DNA of 52,003 nucleotides. Source: Fodinicola feengrottensis (GTDB taxonomy: Bacteria > Actinomycetota > Actinomycetes > Mycobacteriales > HKI-0501). A program made the translations under genes and the position numbers. Under the pieces are notes generated by a model that was not told the origin of the DNA, did no database searches, and saw only the letters and a program-made list of their open reading frames with translations. This document shows, piece by piece, positions 36,258 through 45,993 of the stretch. The stretch lies in assembly GCF_010993775.1 (NCBI RefSeq), contig NZ_WOTO01000066.1, positions 1 through 52,003 of the forward strand, read 5' to 3'. The number at the start of each line of letters is the position of its first letter. Position 1 is the first letter of the stretch.

Positions 36258-37048
36258 ACGTCGAAGTCGACCAGGACCGGCGAATGGTCGCTGAACCGGG
36301 TGTCCCAGGTCGCCGCCCGGTCGACCTGCGCCGTCCGGGCCTTCGCGGCGAGTCGGCGGGTGACCGCGAGGTGGTCGATCCGCCAGCCGACGTTGTTGTC
36401 GTACGCCCGACCGCGATATGACCACCAGCTGTACGGGGCCTTCGGTGTCGGGATGGACGGCTCGTACGACATCGACATAGGCCGAGCGCGGCCCGTACAA
36501 CTTGTCCAGCCAGGCCCGCTCCTCCGGCAGGAAACCGGAGTTGACTCGGTTGGCGCGCCAGTTCTTCAGGTCGGCCTCGCGGTGCGCGATGTTCCAGTCG
36601 CCGGCCACGATCACGTCCCGGTCCTGCTCAGCGGCCCGCCGGGCCAGCGCCCGCAAGTAGGGCAGGAACGGTTTCATGAACCGCGCCTTGGCCACCTGTT
36701 TGTCGGTTTCCGCCTCACCTTTGGGCATATAGAGGCTGGCGACGATCAGCCCGGGCAGGTCGACTTCGATATACCGCCCCTGCGGGTCGAACTCCTTGGA
36801 GCCGATGCCGGAGCGTACGTCGGTGGGCTCCACTCGGCTGAACACCGCCACGCCGTTGCGGCCCTTCGCCGCCGCCTCGGCGTGCGCGATATGCCAACCG
36901 CCCCGAATCTCGGTCGGGATCTCGGCGTCCTGCGCCCCCGCACTTCCTGCAGGCAGACCACGTCGAGCTTGCGGTCGACCAGCCACTGGTCAAATCCCTT
37001 GCGGCACGCGGCCCGAATGCCGTTCACGTTCGCGGTAGCGACTAGCAC
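36254..37048 (-). CDS. xthA: Exodeoxyribonuclease III / AP endonuclease (two frameshifts)
   Basis: Base-excision repair nuclease of the exonuclease-endonuclease-phosphatase fold. N-terminus LVATANVNGIRAACRKG and the metal-binding LDVVCLQEVR; a break near 36945. Then AHAEAAAKGRNGVAVFSRVE, VIVAGDWNIAHREADLKNWR (catalytic Asp-x-Asn) and LDKLYGPRSAYVDVVRAVHP. A break in the GGGG near 36437 follows. Finally WWSYRGRAYDNNVGWRIDHL and the catalytic FSDHSPVLVDFDV. About 264 residues, normal. Coupled to the DUF3052 gene by ATGA. Confidence 0.9.
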
Positions 37049-37072
37049 ACAGGAAACGCTACCGGCAGGCCG

Positions 37073-37542
37073 TCAGCGCGCTTTGCGCAGCTTCGCCAGC
37101 AGGGTGTCCGCGCCGTACGCACCGCCGCCGAGCAGCGCGATCGCGACACCGGCAAGGCCCCCAGCAGCACGGCGCTCTCGCCGGAAATGCCGGTCTTGCC
37201 GAGCAGCCCCTGCGGCACGTGCACGATCACCCAGGTCAGGCCCATCATGACCGCGACGAGTACGCCGGCCGTACGACTCATCAGCCCGATCAGCAACGCG
37301 AGGCCGAGCCCGACCTCACCCGCAATCTGCAGGCTGCCGCAGACCACCGGGATCGGCACGCCGAGGCCGGCGACCTCATGAATGAAGGCGGCCGGGTTGG
37401 CGAGCTTGGGAATGCCGTGAACGACCAGCACCACCCCGACCATCAGCCGCAGGACCAGCAGGCCGACCGACCGTGCGGTGCTGGCCTCCTGCGCGGTCGG
37501 CCGATCGGTGACCAATTGATTATCTTTGGTAATACTTGTCAT
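37073..37542 (-). CDS. DoxX family membrane protein (one frameshift)
   Basis: About 156 residues, four helices. The family pattern begins SVGLLVLRLMVGVVLVVHGI with PKLANPA, then PVVCGSLQIAGEVGLGLALL and LMSRTAGVLVAVMMGLTWVI. A one-base loss near 37162 breaks the frame; the corrected end is GVAIALLGGGAYGADTLLAK with a TGA at 37073-37075. Start ATG 37542 (MTSITKDNQLV) has GGAGTAAAG just upstream. DoxX proteins are linked to redox or sulfur metabolism, but function is generally unproven. Confidence 0.8.
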
Positions 37543-37616
37543 CTTTACTCCCATGTGCTCGTACGTTGCCCATATTCGGCGTCATACGGCAGACACGGCA
37601 ACGCGGAGAAGAGCGT

Positions 37617-37853
37617 TCAACTGTGGCCGATTGTGGACGCACCGCTACTTATTGTCAGAGGCCGGCCTGGCGTTTCGCCTGACGGACCACTCCACGTTAG
37701 GACGGACGCCACGATCACCGCGAGTAGCTGGCAGCCTGCTGCCAACCCGAGGGCCGCGCCGAGTCCAGCGCCGGCCAGCCAGCCGCCCAGCACCGCCCCC
37801 AAGGCGAACGCGCCGGTCTTGAGGCTCGCCGCCGTAGTGAAGACCTGCGCGTG
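37617..37853 (-). pseudogene. C-terminal fragment of an MFS-type transporter
   Basis: The minus-strand reading gives AQVFTTAASLKTGAFALGAV, LGGWLAGAGLGAALGLAAGC and QLLAVIVASVLTWSG, then a stop after a short polar tail. This looks like the last two helices of a major-facilitator drug exporter (the ALG..LGGWL..G pattern). The rest of the transporter is absent: the plus-strand CGNR gene begins immediately beyond. The roughly 320-bp stretch between the DoxX and CGNR starts otherwise shows no gene. Confidence 0.45.
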
Positions 37854-37863
37854 CAAGCGTCGC

Positions 37864-38350
37864 GTGGACCTGTTCCGCGGCACACCGACTCCCACCGAAG
37901 TGGTCGCGGTGTTGACCGCGCACGGCGAACCCGGGCCCATCATCGAGCTGACCAACGCCGATCTGGCGCAACTGCGGTTAGCTGCACAAGCGCTCGCGAC
38001 CGTTTTTTTTTCGCGCTGATTCCACCGCCGCAGCCGCCGAGCGACTCAACGAGCTGTTCCACGCGTACGCCGGTCCGCCGCGCTTGACCGCCCATGACAA
38101 CACCGGCTGGCATCTCCACATCGACGCCGAGGACGACGGGCCGTGGGGGCGGTGGCTGCTCACGTCATCGGCCTGGGCGTTGGCTACTTTGCTTGCTCAG
38201 CACCAAACTCCGCCCGGCGGACAGTGTGCGGCACCGGATTGCGAACGCCCGTACGTCAACGCCGGCAACGGTGGACCGCGCAGGTTCTGCTCATCGAAAT
38301 GCGCCACTCGCGTACGCGTGGCCAACCACCGCCGACGCGCATCCAGCTGA
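37864..38350 (+). CDS. CGNR zinc-finger / ABATE-type regulator (one frameshift)
   Basis: About 161 residues. I place the start at GTG 37864 (M-DLFRGTPTPTEVVAVLTAH). The ABATE-like helical domain reads IIELTNADLAQLRLAAQALA. An indel in the T9 run near 38004-38012 is followed by AERLNELFHAYAGPPRLTAH, GWHLHIDAEDDGPWGRWLLT and the C-terminal zinc finger CAAPDCERPYVNAGNGG with RRFCSSKCATR. The signature that names the family (CGNR) reads CATR here, although all four zinc cysteines remain. Such proteins are thought to be transcription factors. Confidence 0.75.
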
Positions 38351-38353
38351 GGC

Positions 38354-39313
38354 TTAGGCCCTCTACGCGGGCGGCGCGCGAACCCGGTGGCGGGAGCCGC
38401 GGCGACCTCGCTGGCCGGCCGAGTCCAGTCAGCGAGGTCGCCGGACGGCACGGCGACCGTGGCGGGCTGGACGGGAGCTGCTGGCGCTATGACGGCGAGC
38501 TGAGCGGCCGCGGCCTTGCGTTCGGCGCTGCGCTGGAGCGTGCGACGGCGCCGCTCGGCCAGCACGCAGACCAGGAAGATCGCCGGCGGGGTGCCGACCG
38601 GTGGCGGTGGTGCGGTGACCGCAGCGACCTCGGCGACCAGCTCGGCCTCGAGCTGACGCAGGGCCGGCACGCGCAGGTCACGGGCCCGGGTGATGAGCTT
38701 TCGTACGGCCAGCGCCAGCTCGTCATCGAGCCGGGTGAGGTCCAGCGTCTGCGCCCAGGGACGCAGCTGCGGCGGCACGTCCGGGATCTGGACGCCACGA
38801 TCGGGCAGCCGCTGCTGCAGCACGATGGTGCCGGCCGCGATGTCCCCCAGCCGTTTGGCGCGGCCATTGAAGAGCAGCGTGATCAACCCGATCAGCCAAG
38901 CGATCGGCCCGAGCAGCAGGCCCGGCCACTCCAGCGCGAACCCGACCAGGCCGCGCACCAGCGCCTGCCGGAACCGGATCGGGCCGCCATCGTCCCGCCC
39001 GCACCACCCGCAGCCCGAGCGCCATCTTGCCGGGGCTGCGGCCGCGGCTGACCGTCTCGAAGGCGATCGGCCAGACCAGGAAAGTCAGGATGATCGAGAG
39101 CAGCAGACCGATGGTGTACGCAGCGGTGTCGCCGCTCAGCAGCAGGCTGCTCAGGCCCAACTGGAACAGGTAGAACAGCAGGTATTCGCAGGCCGCGTCG
39201 ATGGTGATCGCGAGCGTACGGGTGCCGAGCCGGGCCACCGGCAGCTCGACCGCCACCGCCTCGCCGGTGAGCAGGCCACCGCCCGGTGCCGTTTCCTGCC
39301 CGTCGTACGCCAT
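38354..39313 (-). CDS. RDD-family membrane protein with long C-terminal tail (two frameshifts)
   Basis: The RDD domain is at the N-terminus: ATG 39313, LTGEAVAVELPVARLGTRTL, AITIDAACEYLLFYLFQLGL and ETVSRGRSPGKMALGLRVVR. A break near 38985 precedes RQALVRGLVGFALEWPGLLL and GPIAWLIGLITLLFNGRAKR with LGDIAAGTIVLQQRLP. A cytosolic tail of about 150 residues, rich in Ala/Arg/Pro, follows. The C-terminal frame stays open into the convergent CGNR gene, so I infer a second indel and an end at 38354-38365. Function unknown. RDD genes usually neighbour SpoIIM-like and MoxR/DUF58 genes; here SpoIIM is divergent next door. Confidence 0.8.
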
Positions 39314-39383
39314 GGCGCCCAGTCTGCCAGGCCGCGTCACCACTGGAACCGATGACAGGACAACGGCGGTTACGCTGGCGGGC

Positions 39384-40380
39384 GTGGACATCGACGCCTT
39401 TGTCATGGAGCACTCGACCGAGTGGGACCGGCTGGCCGAGCTGTCCGGAAGCGGCGGCTTTCTGGCGAGGAGACCGACGAGCTGATCGGGCTCTACCAAC
39501 GGGTCGCGACGCATTTGTCGGTGGTGCAGAGCCGATCGCCGGACGCGGCGCTGATTGGCCGGCTGTCCCGGCTGGTGGCGGCCGGCCGAGCGGCGGTCAC
39601 CGGCACCGTGGCACCAGCGTGGTCGGACGTGGCCCGGTTCTTCATCGTCACCTTCCCGGTCACCGTCTATCGGGCTTGGCGCTGGTGGTGTGCGCGGTCG
39701 CCACGATCTGCTCGCTGGTGGCGTTCTCGATCATGGCCTATATCGCACTGAACCCGAACGTGCAGTCCCGAATCGGTACGCCGGATGACATCAAGCACTT
39801 GGTGGACAAGGATTTCGCCAGTTATTACAGCGATCACCCGGCGCAGGCCTTCGCCGCCCAGGTCTGGCTGAACAATGCCTTGCTGACAGCCATGGCGTTG
39901 GTCGCCGGAGTGCTGATCCTGCCGGTGATTTACGTGCTCTACCAGAACATTCTCAACGTTGGCGTGATCGGCGGCATCATGATCGCCAACCATCGAGCGG
40001 ACATTTTCTTCGGCCTTATTCTGCCGCACGGGCTGCTGGAGCTGACCGCGGTTTTCGTGGCCGCCGGAGTGGGCATGCGGATCGGCTGGGCGTGGGTCGC
40101 GCCGGGCCGACTGCGTACGCGTGCGCAGGCGGTCGCCACCGAAGCCAGAGCCGGCGTCACCGCGGCGATCGGACTCGCCGGCGTACTGGCCGTCAGCGGC
40201 GCCATCGAAGGTTTCGTCACCCCATCCCCGCTACCCACCTTCGCCCGGATCGCCATCGGTGTGCTCGCTTTCGGCAGTTTCCTTTTCTATGTCATCTTTT
40301 TCGGCCGCCGGGCGGCTGGTACGGGCGAAACCGGCGACCTTCGAGTGGGCGAACGCGAAGACTACGTCCCGATGGCTTAG
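39384..40380 (+). CDS. Stage II sporulation protein M-like (SpoIIM / DUF95) membrane protein (two frameshifts)
   Basis: Start GTG 39384 (DIDAFVMEHSTEWDRLAELS). A break near 39465 precedes RLSGEETDELIGLYQRVATH and LSVVQSRSPDAALIGRLSRL. A break near 39677 precedes ALVVCAVATICSLVAFSIMA and the conserved block of the family: AFAAQVWLNNALLTAMALVA, IGGIMIANHRADIFFGLILP and HGLLELTAVFVAAGVGMRIG. About 330 residues, five or six helices. Outside spore formers this family accompanies RDD, MoxR and DUF58 genes; its role there is unknown. The stop overlaps that of the convergent enolase-superfamily gene. Confidence 0.82.
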
Positions 40381-41535
40381 CTATTCAGCTTTGATCGTAC
40401 GAAATCCTCGTCGACCTCGACGCCGAGCCCGATTCCGGTCGCACCGCGACCGTCCCGTCCGGCTCCAACGCCAGTCGCGAGGAACAGGCGCCACGGCTCA
40501 GCTCGCTCTGCGCCACGTTGAACTCGACCCAGGTGACGCTTGGCAGGGTGGCGAGGAAATGCAGGCTGTACGCGTGCAGGAGATCGGTAAGCCAGGAGTG
40601 CGTGACGATTTCCCGATCCGTCTCGGCGCGCAGCGCGAGTGCGACGGTCAGGCCACCGCAGCGGGACAGGTCGGGCTGCAGCACGTCGATGTCGGATTCG
40701 GTCAGCAGCCGGCGAAAGTCCCAGATCGTGGCCTGCTGCTCGCCGGCCGCGAACCGCAGCCCCGGGAATTCCGCCTTGAAACTCCGGTATTGACCGAAGT
40801 CCTCCGGATGCACGAAATCCTCCACCCAGTACGGCTGGAAGTCGCTCAGGATCGACAGCATCGTGCGGATCTGGTCGGCCGTACGGGTACGTGGGCGGCC
40901 GCCGTCGTCGACATACCAGCCTGGATCGACCATCAGCTGGTGGCCCGCCGGTAGGGCGTCCCGGATGGCCGCCAGGTTTTCCCGGTCCAGTCCTGGATCC
41001 ATCCCGAAGCCGCCCCAGCCGAATTTCACCGCCCGGAAACCGAGCTCGACATATCGACGGACGGCCTCGGCGTTTCTTTCCGGATGGGGCCGGAAAAGTG
41101 TCGAAGCGTAAGCCGGCAATCGGTCGCGCCGCCGGCCGCCGAGCGCGGCGGCGAGGTCAACGCCCTCGGCCTGCGCCCGGATCGACCAGAGGCAGTTGTG
41201 TCGACCGCTGACATGCAGTGCATGGCGACACCGCGCCGACCGTAATAGGCAGTCGCCACATAGAGCTCGTCCCACACCAGGTCGGGTCGCAGTGGGTCCT
41301 TGCCGACCAGTTCTTCCGCGATCGTACGGAAACCCAGCGCGCCCATGCCACGGCCGCTGAGCACCCGGACAGCCACCGGCCCGAGCGTCTCTACATCGGA
41401 CCAGCCGCTGATGCCCTCGTCGGTGTCGACGCGTACGAGCAGCAGGTGATCTCCCTGGTCCGTCGCCTCCGCACCTTCGGTTCCGTATTTTTCATCGCCA
41501 CGCAACAGAAAAGGCGTGACTCCGGTGATTTTCAC
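40377..41535 (-). CDS. Mandelate racemase / muconate lactonizing enzyme family (enolase superfamily; two frameshifts)
   Basis: About 386 residues. GTG 41535 (KITGVTPFLLRGDEKYGTEG) overlaps the PIG-L stop as GTGA. The capping domain reads GWSDVETLGPVAVRVLSGRG; a break lies near 41190. The barrel has ELGFRAVKFGWGGFGMDPGL (catalytic Lys region), the metal ligands in LMVDPGWYVDD, PYWVEDFVHPED and RFAAGEQQATIWDF, and the His region REIVTHSWLTDLLHAYSLHF. A break near 40435 precedes IGLGVEVDEDFVRSKLNS. The pattern fits the sugar-acid dehydratase subgroup; the substrate is unknown. Last gene of the GH20 operon. Confidence 0.83.
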
Positions 41536-42255
41536 GCCAGCGGCCCGGGGAGATCCGATGGCCACGGCACCCGACGCTCGGCGAGGCAGGGCCGGAAGGC
41601 CTCGGCCGCCGCGACCGACAGTCGAGCGCCCTGACCGCGATCGTGGTCGGCCATCTCGTCCGCGTAGTCATAGCCGAGCATTCGCCGGCGTACGTCCATC
41701 TGACTCTCGTGCCGCCGGATCAGCGTGGCCTTTTGTCGTACGTGAGCGGAACTGAGCGGGACGAAATGGGTCGCTTCGAAGCCGAATCCCTCACCGGGAT
41801 GGGTGTGGAAGATTCTCGGCGTGCGTGGCAGGGCCCGCGAACCAGCGCCGAAAGAGGAGATGCCGGTGAAAAGTGCGGCATCCGTGACGGCTTTCGCGGT
41901 CACCACGTGATCGTCGTTGTAGTCGCTGGTCCAGTGCGTGAAAACCACTTCCGCAGCCAGCCGGCGCAACGCTTCGATGAGGTCGGTGCGCAATTCGTGG
42001 TCGCCGACAGCGAATCCGTCTTCCCGTTCCAGGCACAGATATTCGGCGTCGAAATGGCTCGCCACCGCCAGCATTTCCCGCTGTCGTACGGCCGCGGCCT
42101 CGCGTTGCCCACCAGGGCCATCGAAAGACAGCCCCTTGTCGCCGTTCGTGACGCAGACGAAACCGATCCGCTGGCCCTGCTCGTGCAGCCGTACGAGCGT
42201 GCCGAGGCAGCGCATTTCGTCGTCCTGATGGGGCGAAAACACAGACCACGGTCAT
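41532..42255 (-). CDS. PIG-L / LmbE-type N-acetyl-sugar deacetylase (one frameshift)
   Basis: Zinc-dependent de-N-acetylase fold (GlcNAc-PI deacetylase, MshB and BshB relatives). ATG 42255 overlaps the SDR stop (ATGA). One T too many in the T4 run near 42240 breaks the first ten residues; corrected, it reads MTVVCVSPHQDDEMRCLGTL, the family zinc motif PHxDDE. The third ligand region is FTHWTSDYNDDHVVTAKAVT, then RTPRIFHTHPGEGFGFEATH and MLGYDYADEMADHDRGQGAR. About 240 residues, no signal peptide, so cytoplasmic. The substrate is presumably an N-acetylated sugar or its derivative. Confidence 0.85.
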
Positions 42256-43006
42256 GTCGGCGGACCTTGCGGGAGACGGGCCAGCGAGGCGCCCAAACCG
42301 CCGTCGACGGTGAAGAATGAGCCAGAGACGTAAGCTGCCTTGTCAGAGCAGAGAAAACCGACTGTCGAGGCGACATCGGCTGGAGTGCCGAACCGACCGA
42401 ACGGGAGTGCGCTGGCGACTGAGTCGAGAAACTCGTCTCCGTACACAGATCCGTCTCGCCCTGCGTGCGGATCCAGCCGGGAACCACCGCGTTGACGCGA
42501 ATGCGGCGGTCCGCCCATTCGTGCGCGAGTGATCTCACGACCTGGGCCAGCGCGCCATGCGCCGCGTTGTATCCGACGCAGCCGGCGAACGGCATGCTCG
42601 CGTGCAGCGAGCCGATCGCGACCAGGCTGGCGCCAGCTGTCAGCCGCTCTTTCACCAGCAACTCTCGAAAAGTCAGCAGGGCCGCCACCGGTCCGACGGC
42701 GAGGCTGCGCTCGATGCTGTCTCGGGTGATCGTCTCGGCCGGGCTCTGTTCCTCGTACGCGATGGCGTGCACCACGGACCGTACGTTCTCGACCGCGGCG
42801 GTCACCGAACCGGCGAACCCGATATCGGTGGCGTCCGCGACCACCACCTTCGCACGCCCGGGAATCGCCCGGGCGATGGCCTTCGCGCGTTCCTGGTTCC
42901 GGTCCACGCAGACGACGATGTCATGCGACAGCGCCAATTCCCGGGCACAGGCGCCGCCGATGTCACCGCCGGCGCCCACCACCACGGCCGTACGTTCGTC
43001 TCCCAT
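42252..43006 (-). CDS. SDR-family oxidoreductase lacking the catalytic lysine (one frameshift)
   Basis: About 250 residues. ATG 43006 (MGDERTAVVVGAGGDIGGAC) has the TGxxxGIG-like NAD(P) motif as GAGGDIG. Active-site region: ASLVAIGSLHASMPFAGCVG then YNAAHGALAQVVRSLAHEWA, so Ser and Tyr are present but YxxxK is YxxxH. NAVVPGWIRT follows; a break near 42468 leads to SVASALPFGRFGTPADVAST and YVSGSFFTVDGGLGASL. It starts 4 bp after the hexosaminidase stop, so same operon. Either an unusual dehydrogenase or a non-catalytic member. Confidence 0.83.
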
Positions 43007-43010
43007 CCGG

Positions 43011-45758
43011 CTATCCTGTCGTGAAAACGACGTCGACCCAATAGTTGGTGTCAGCGAATGACTGAGTCGGGAAGCCGCTGGCGCCGTAGACGAAGACACC
43101 GTTGCCTGCGTCGACCCCGGACCGCAGTGCGTGCAGAGGTGCGTTGTCCTTGCCAACGCTGGTAAAAGCGTTGTTGGTGGCGGCAAAACAGCCGTTGGGG
43201 GCGTAATACGACACGACGTAGGTGGTGTTCGCCTTGACCGCGACCGGGGCGGCGAACCGGACCTCCTGCCACCCACTGGCCGACTCATCGGCGAAGGTCG
43301 CCGAGCCGAGATTGCCGCCGGCTGCGTTCCACAGTGTCCCGATGTGCACACCGGTGTTGTTGGTTCCCTTGTAGAACCGTACTCCGGCCACCACACCGTC
43401 CACATCGGACCGGAACTTCAGTCCCAGCTCGACCGAGGCCGGGTCGGCACTGAAAAGGGTGGGAGCGTCGGTGTCGGCCCAGATCGCCCGTGGCTGCGCG
43501 CCCAGTTGGACGAGTGGCTCGACCCAGTAGTTCGTGTCCTCGTACGAGTCGGCCGGGAAGCCGTGCGGTCCGTAGTGGAACACCCCGTTCGGGCCGCTGA
43601 CACCAGACTTCAGTGCGTGCAGCAGGCCGCTATCCTTGCCGGCGTTGGTAAAAGCGCTATTGGTGGCGCCATAACGGCCGTTTGGCGCGTGGTAGGAGAC
43701 GGCGTAGGTCTTCTTCCACTGAATCGGGACAGCCGTGCCGAACCGGACCTCCTGCCAGCCAGCGGCCGACTCCGCGGTGAAAGCGGCGGTGGCGAGGCTG
43801 CTGCCGTCGGCGGACCAGAGCGTGCCGGTGTGTGCGCCAACGTTGCCCTGCGCCTTGTAAAACCGGACGCCGAGCACCGAACCGTCGCTGTCGGACCGGA
43901 ACTTCAGTCCGAGCTCGACCTCGTCGCCGTCCGCGGCGATCAGACCCGGCTCATCGGCGTCCTCCCAGATCGTGCGTACGTCCCCGGCCCGCGTCGGCAG
44001 TGCCGTCTGAAACTGCCACGAAGTTTGCAAGGGCACGGCCGGAATGTTGTCATTGCGGTCCGGCGTCACGATCAGCGTCGCGGTGTGCGAGGCATGGGAC
44101 GCGAGCGGCCCGGACGGGGTGAAAGTGGCGATCTTGTTGCCAGCGTCGTACGACATGCTGCCGGCCACGGTCGCGCCGCTGGCGGTCTTGACGGATAGCT
44201 GGATCGAGCCGGCCTGGACAGCGTCATAGAATTGGACGGAAATGCCTTTGCTCGGCGGGAAACTGGTGGCACCGCTGACAGGTGTGTCGAGCGAAAGCGC
44301 GGGTTCGGGAAACCCGGCGCCCGGCGGGTACTGTCAATGATGGCACCGAAACCGCCCCAGTAGGTGGCCGACGGTTTCGGTGATCCCCAGGTCAGCTGGG
44401 CCAGCGAGCGCATCGGATTGGCCAGGGTGTCCGACTCCAGTTCCTCCCCCTCACTGTCCGGCAAGGTCCACAGGCTCAGTTTCGCGCCGCGCAGTTTCGG
44501 GCTGTCGTCGGAGACCGTCAAGCCGTTGTGGAACAGGCCGACGTGGAAGTTGTCGTAGATTCGCTGCGGATCCGGGTGCCGGTTTCCCGGGTCATAGTAA
44601 AGGAAATCCTGATTCGAGTTCGATACGTCGTAGCCCTGGTCGACCAGTTGCTGCGGTGTTTTGTCGGCGGGATAGGAAACCCAGTGCTCGACGATGACAT
44701 TCTGGTCGATGGGGACGGTTCCGCTGGTGAGAATGCCGTCGTTCCAGACGCGCATGGTCTTGCCGGCGGCGCGGACAATCGGGTTGAGGTAGTTGAGAAA
44801 ACCGTACTGGCAGTCCGCCGGCACCGCGGTTGGTCCGTAATGTGCCCGCGCGTACGCACCAAGCTGCGGAAACGGGGTGTAGTCGCCCAGGTATTCGTCC
44901 GCGCCGGTGTGCCAGTACGGCGTGTCGAAAGCGCTAAGCAGCGGGTGAGCAGGCCAGCGGCGAACGGATAAGCGGCGTCCTTGCTCAGGTCGAGGTTGGC
45001 GGGCACGCCGGGCAGCTGCATATCTGGATGTCCGGTCAGCGGTTTGTCCATATGGCCGGGCATGTTGAAAAGCGGCACCATCGTGACGTTGTGTCGGGCC
45101 GCATACTGCGCGATCGCCTGCATATCCGCCAACGGCGTGCTGTCGTAGCCGACCGACAGCCACAGCAGATTCATCTTCAGATATGACAGTTCTTCGATCT
45201 GGCCCTGCCACCAGGTCATCGTGAAGTATTTCGCGACGTTGGCCACCAACAACCCGCGATCGGCGTATTTTGGCCTGTCCTGGGCAATCCCGCCGGGGAT
45301 CGTGCGGCTCTGTCGAAACCACTGCACGAGCGTACGAGTGCCCCAGAATGCACCGGATTTCGGGCCGCGCACCTCGATGGTCGAGCCGACGCGCAGCTCG
45401 TACGCCTCGGCGTCCAAGCCGGTCGCACTGCCGGTGAAGGTCATTTGCAGGTCACCGGCCGCCGGCGTTCCGGTGACGATCTCGACGGTCCTGCCAAGCA
45501 GCCGGCCCAGGTCAGTGGCCAGCACCTCGGCGGCGGTCTGCAGTTGCCCGTTGTCGGCACTGTTCAGCACGATCCGGCTGCGGCGCTGGCGTCGCCGAGG
45601 GTGAACTGCCCCGCACCCGCCGCCCACGACTGCAGTGCCGGGATGGTGGGCGGCGGTCCACCGGCCGCGTACGCCGGCGCACCTCCGACACCGAGCACGG
45701 CACCGCCCACGATCGTGCCGCCGGTCAGGGACAGAAAACGCCTGCGCGAGATGGTCAC
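43011..45758 (-). CDS. Secreted GH20 beta-N-acetylhexosaminidase with two C-terminal DUF4082 modules (three frameshifts)
   Basis: Cleaves terminal beta-linked GlcNAc or GalNAc outside the cell. GTG 45758 starts a Tat signal, TISRRRFLSLTGGTIVGGAV. A GH20b-like domain (break near 45585) includes NGQLQTAAEVLATDLGRLLG. The barrel reads GLLVANVAKYFTMTWWQGQI, AARHNVTMVPLFNMPGHMDK and (break near 44950) the catalytic HTGADEYLGDYTPF, about residue 285. After a break near 44333 come an Ig-like (Big_5-type) segment MSYDAGNKIATFTPSGPLAS and two DUF4082 repeats, each with LGLKFRSD...GVRFYK and a YYAPNG-like motif, presumed carbohydrate-binding. About 915 residues. First gene of the operon. Confidence 0.87.
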
Positions 45759-45776
45759 TTCCAGCTCCCGTCCATC

Positions 45777-45790
45777 TTCGATATATCGAA
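45777..45790. promoter_or_regulatory. 14-bp perfect palindrome TTCGATATATCGAA before the GH20 gene
   Basis: A fully symmetrical, AT-rich 14-mer in a very GC-rich setting, 18 bp upstream of the GTG start at 45758. A second dyad, AAGCGCTT (45847-45854, extended AAGCGCTTTC), lies about 60 bp further upstream and resembles LacI-family half-sites. Both are candidate operators for the operon; no regulator gene is adjacent. Confidence 0.45.
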
Positions 45791-45993
45791 AATGTTTCCG
45801 TGGATCCAGATAATATGGCCGAAGTTGCGCACTGGCAAGGGCCTCCAAGCGCTTTCACGCAAACCTGTGATCGCGGCGAAAGTGCGCTCCGTCGACGCCG
45901 AGGGCGGCCAGCCAACCTCGGCGAATGCCACGAAACGGGTCACAAAACGGGCAAAACCTTCACGGGTGGCCTGAGGGCGACTCCGGCGGGAGG

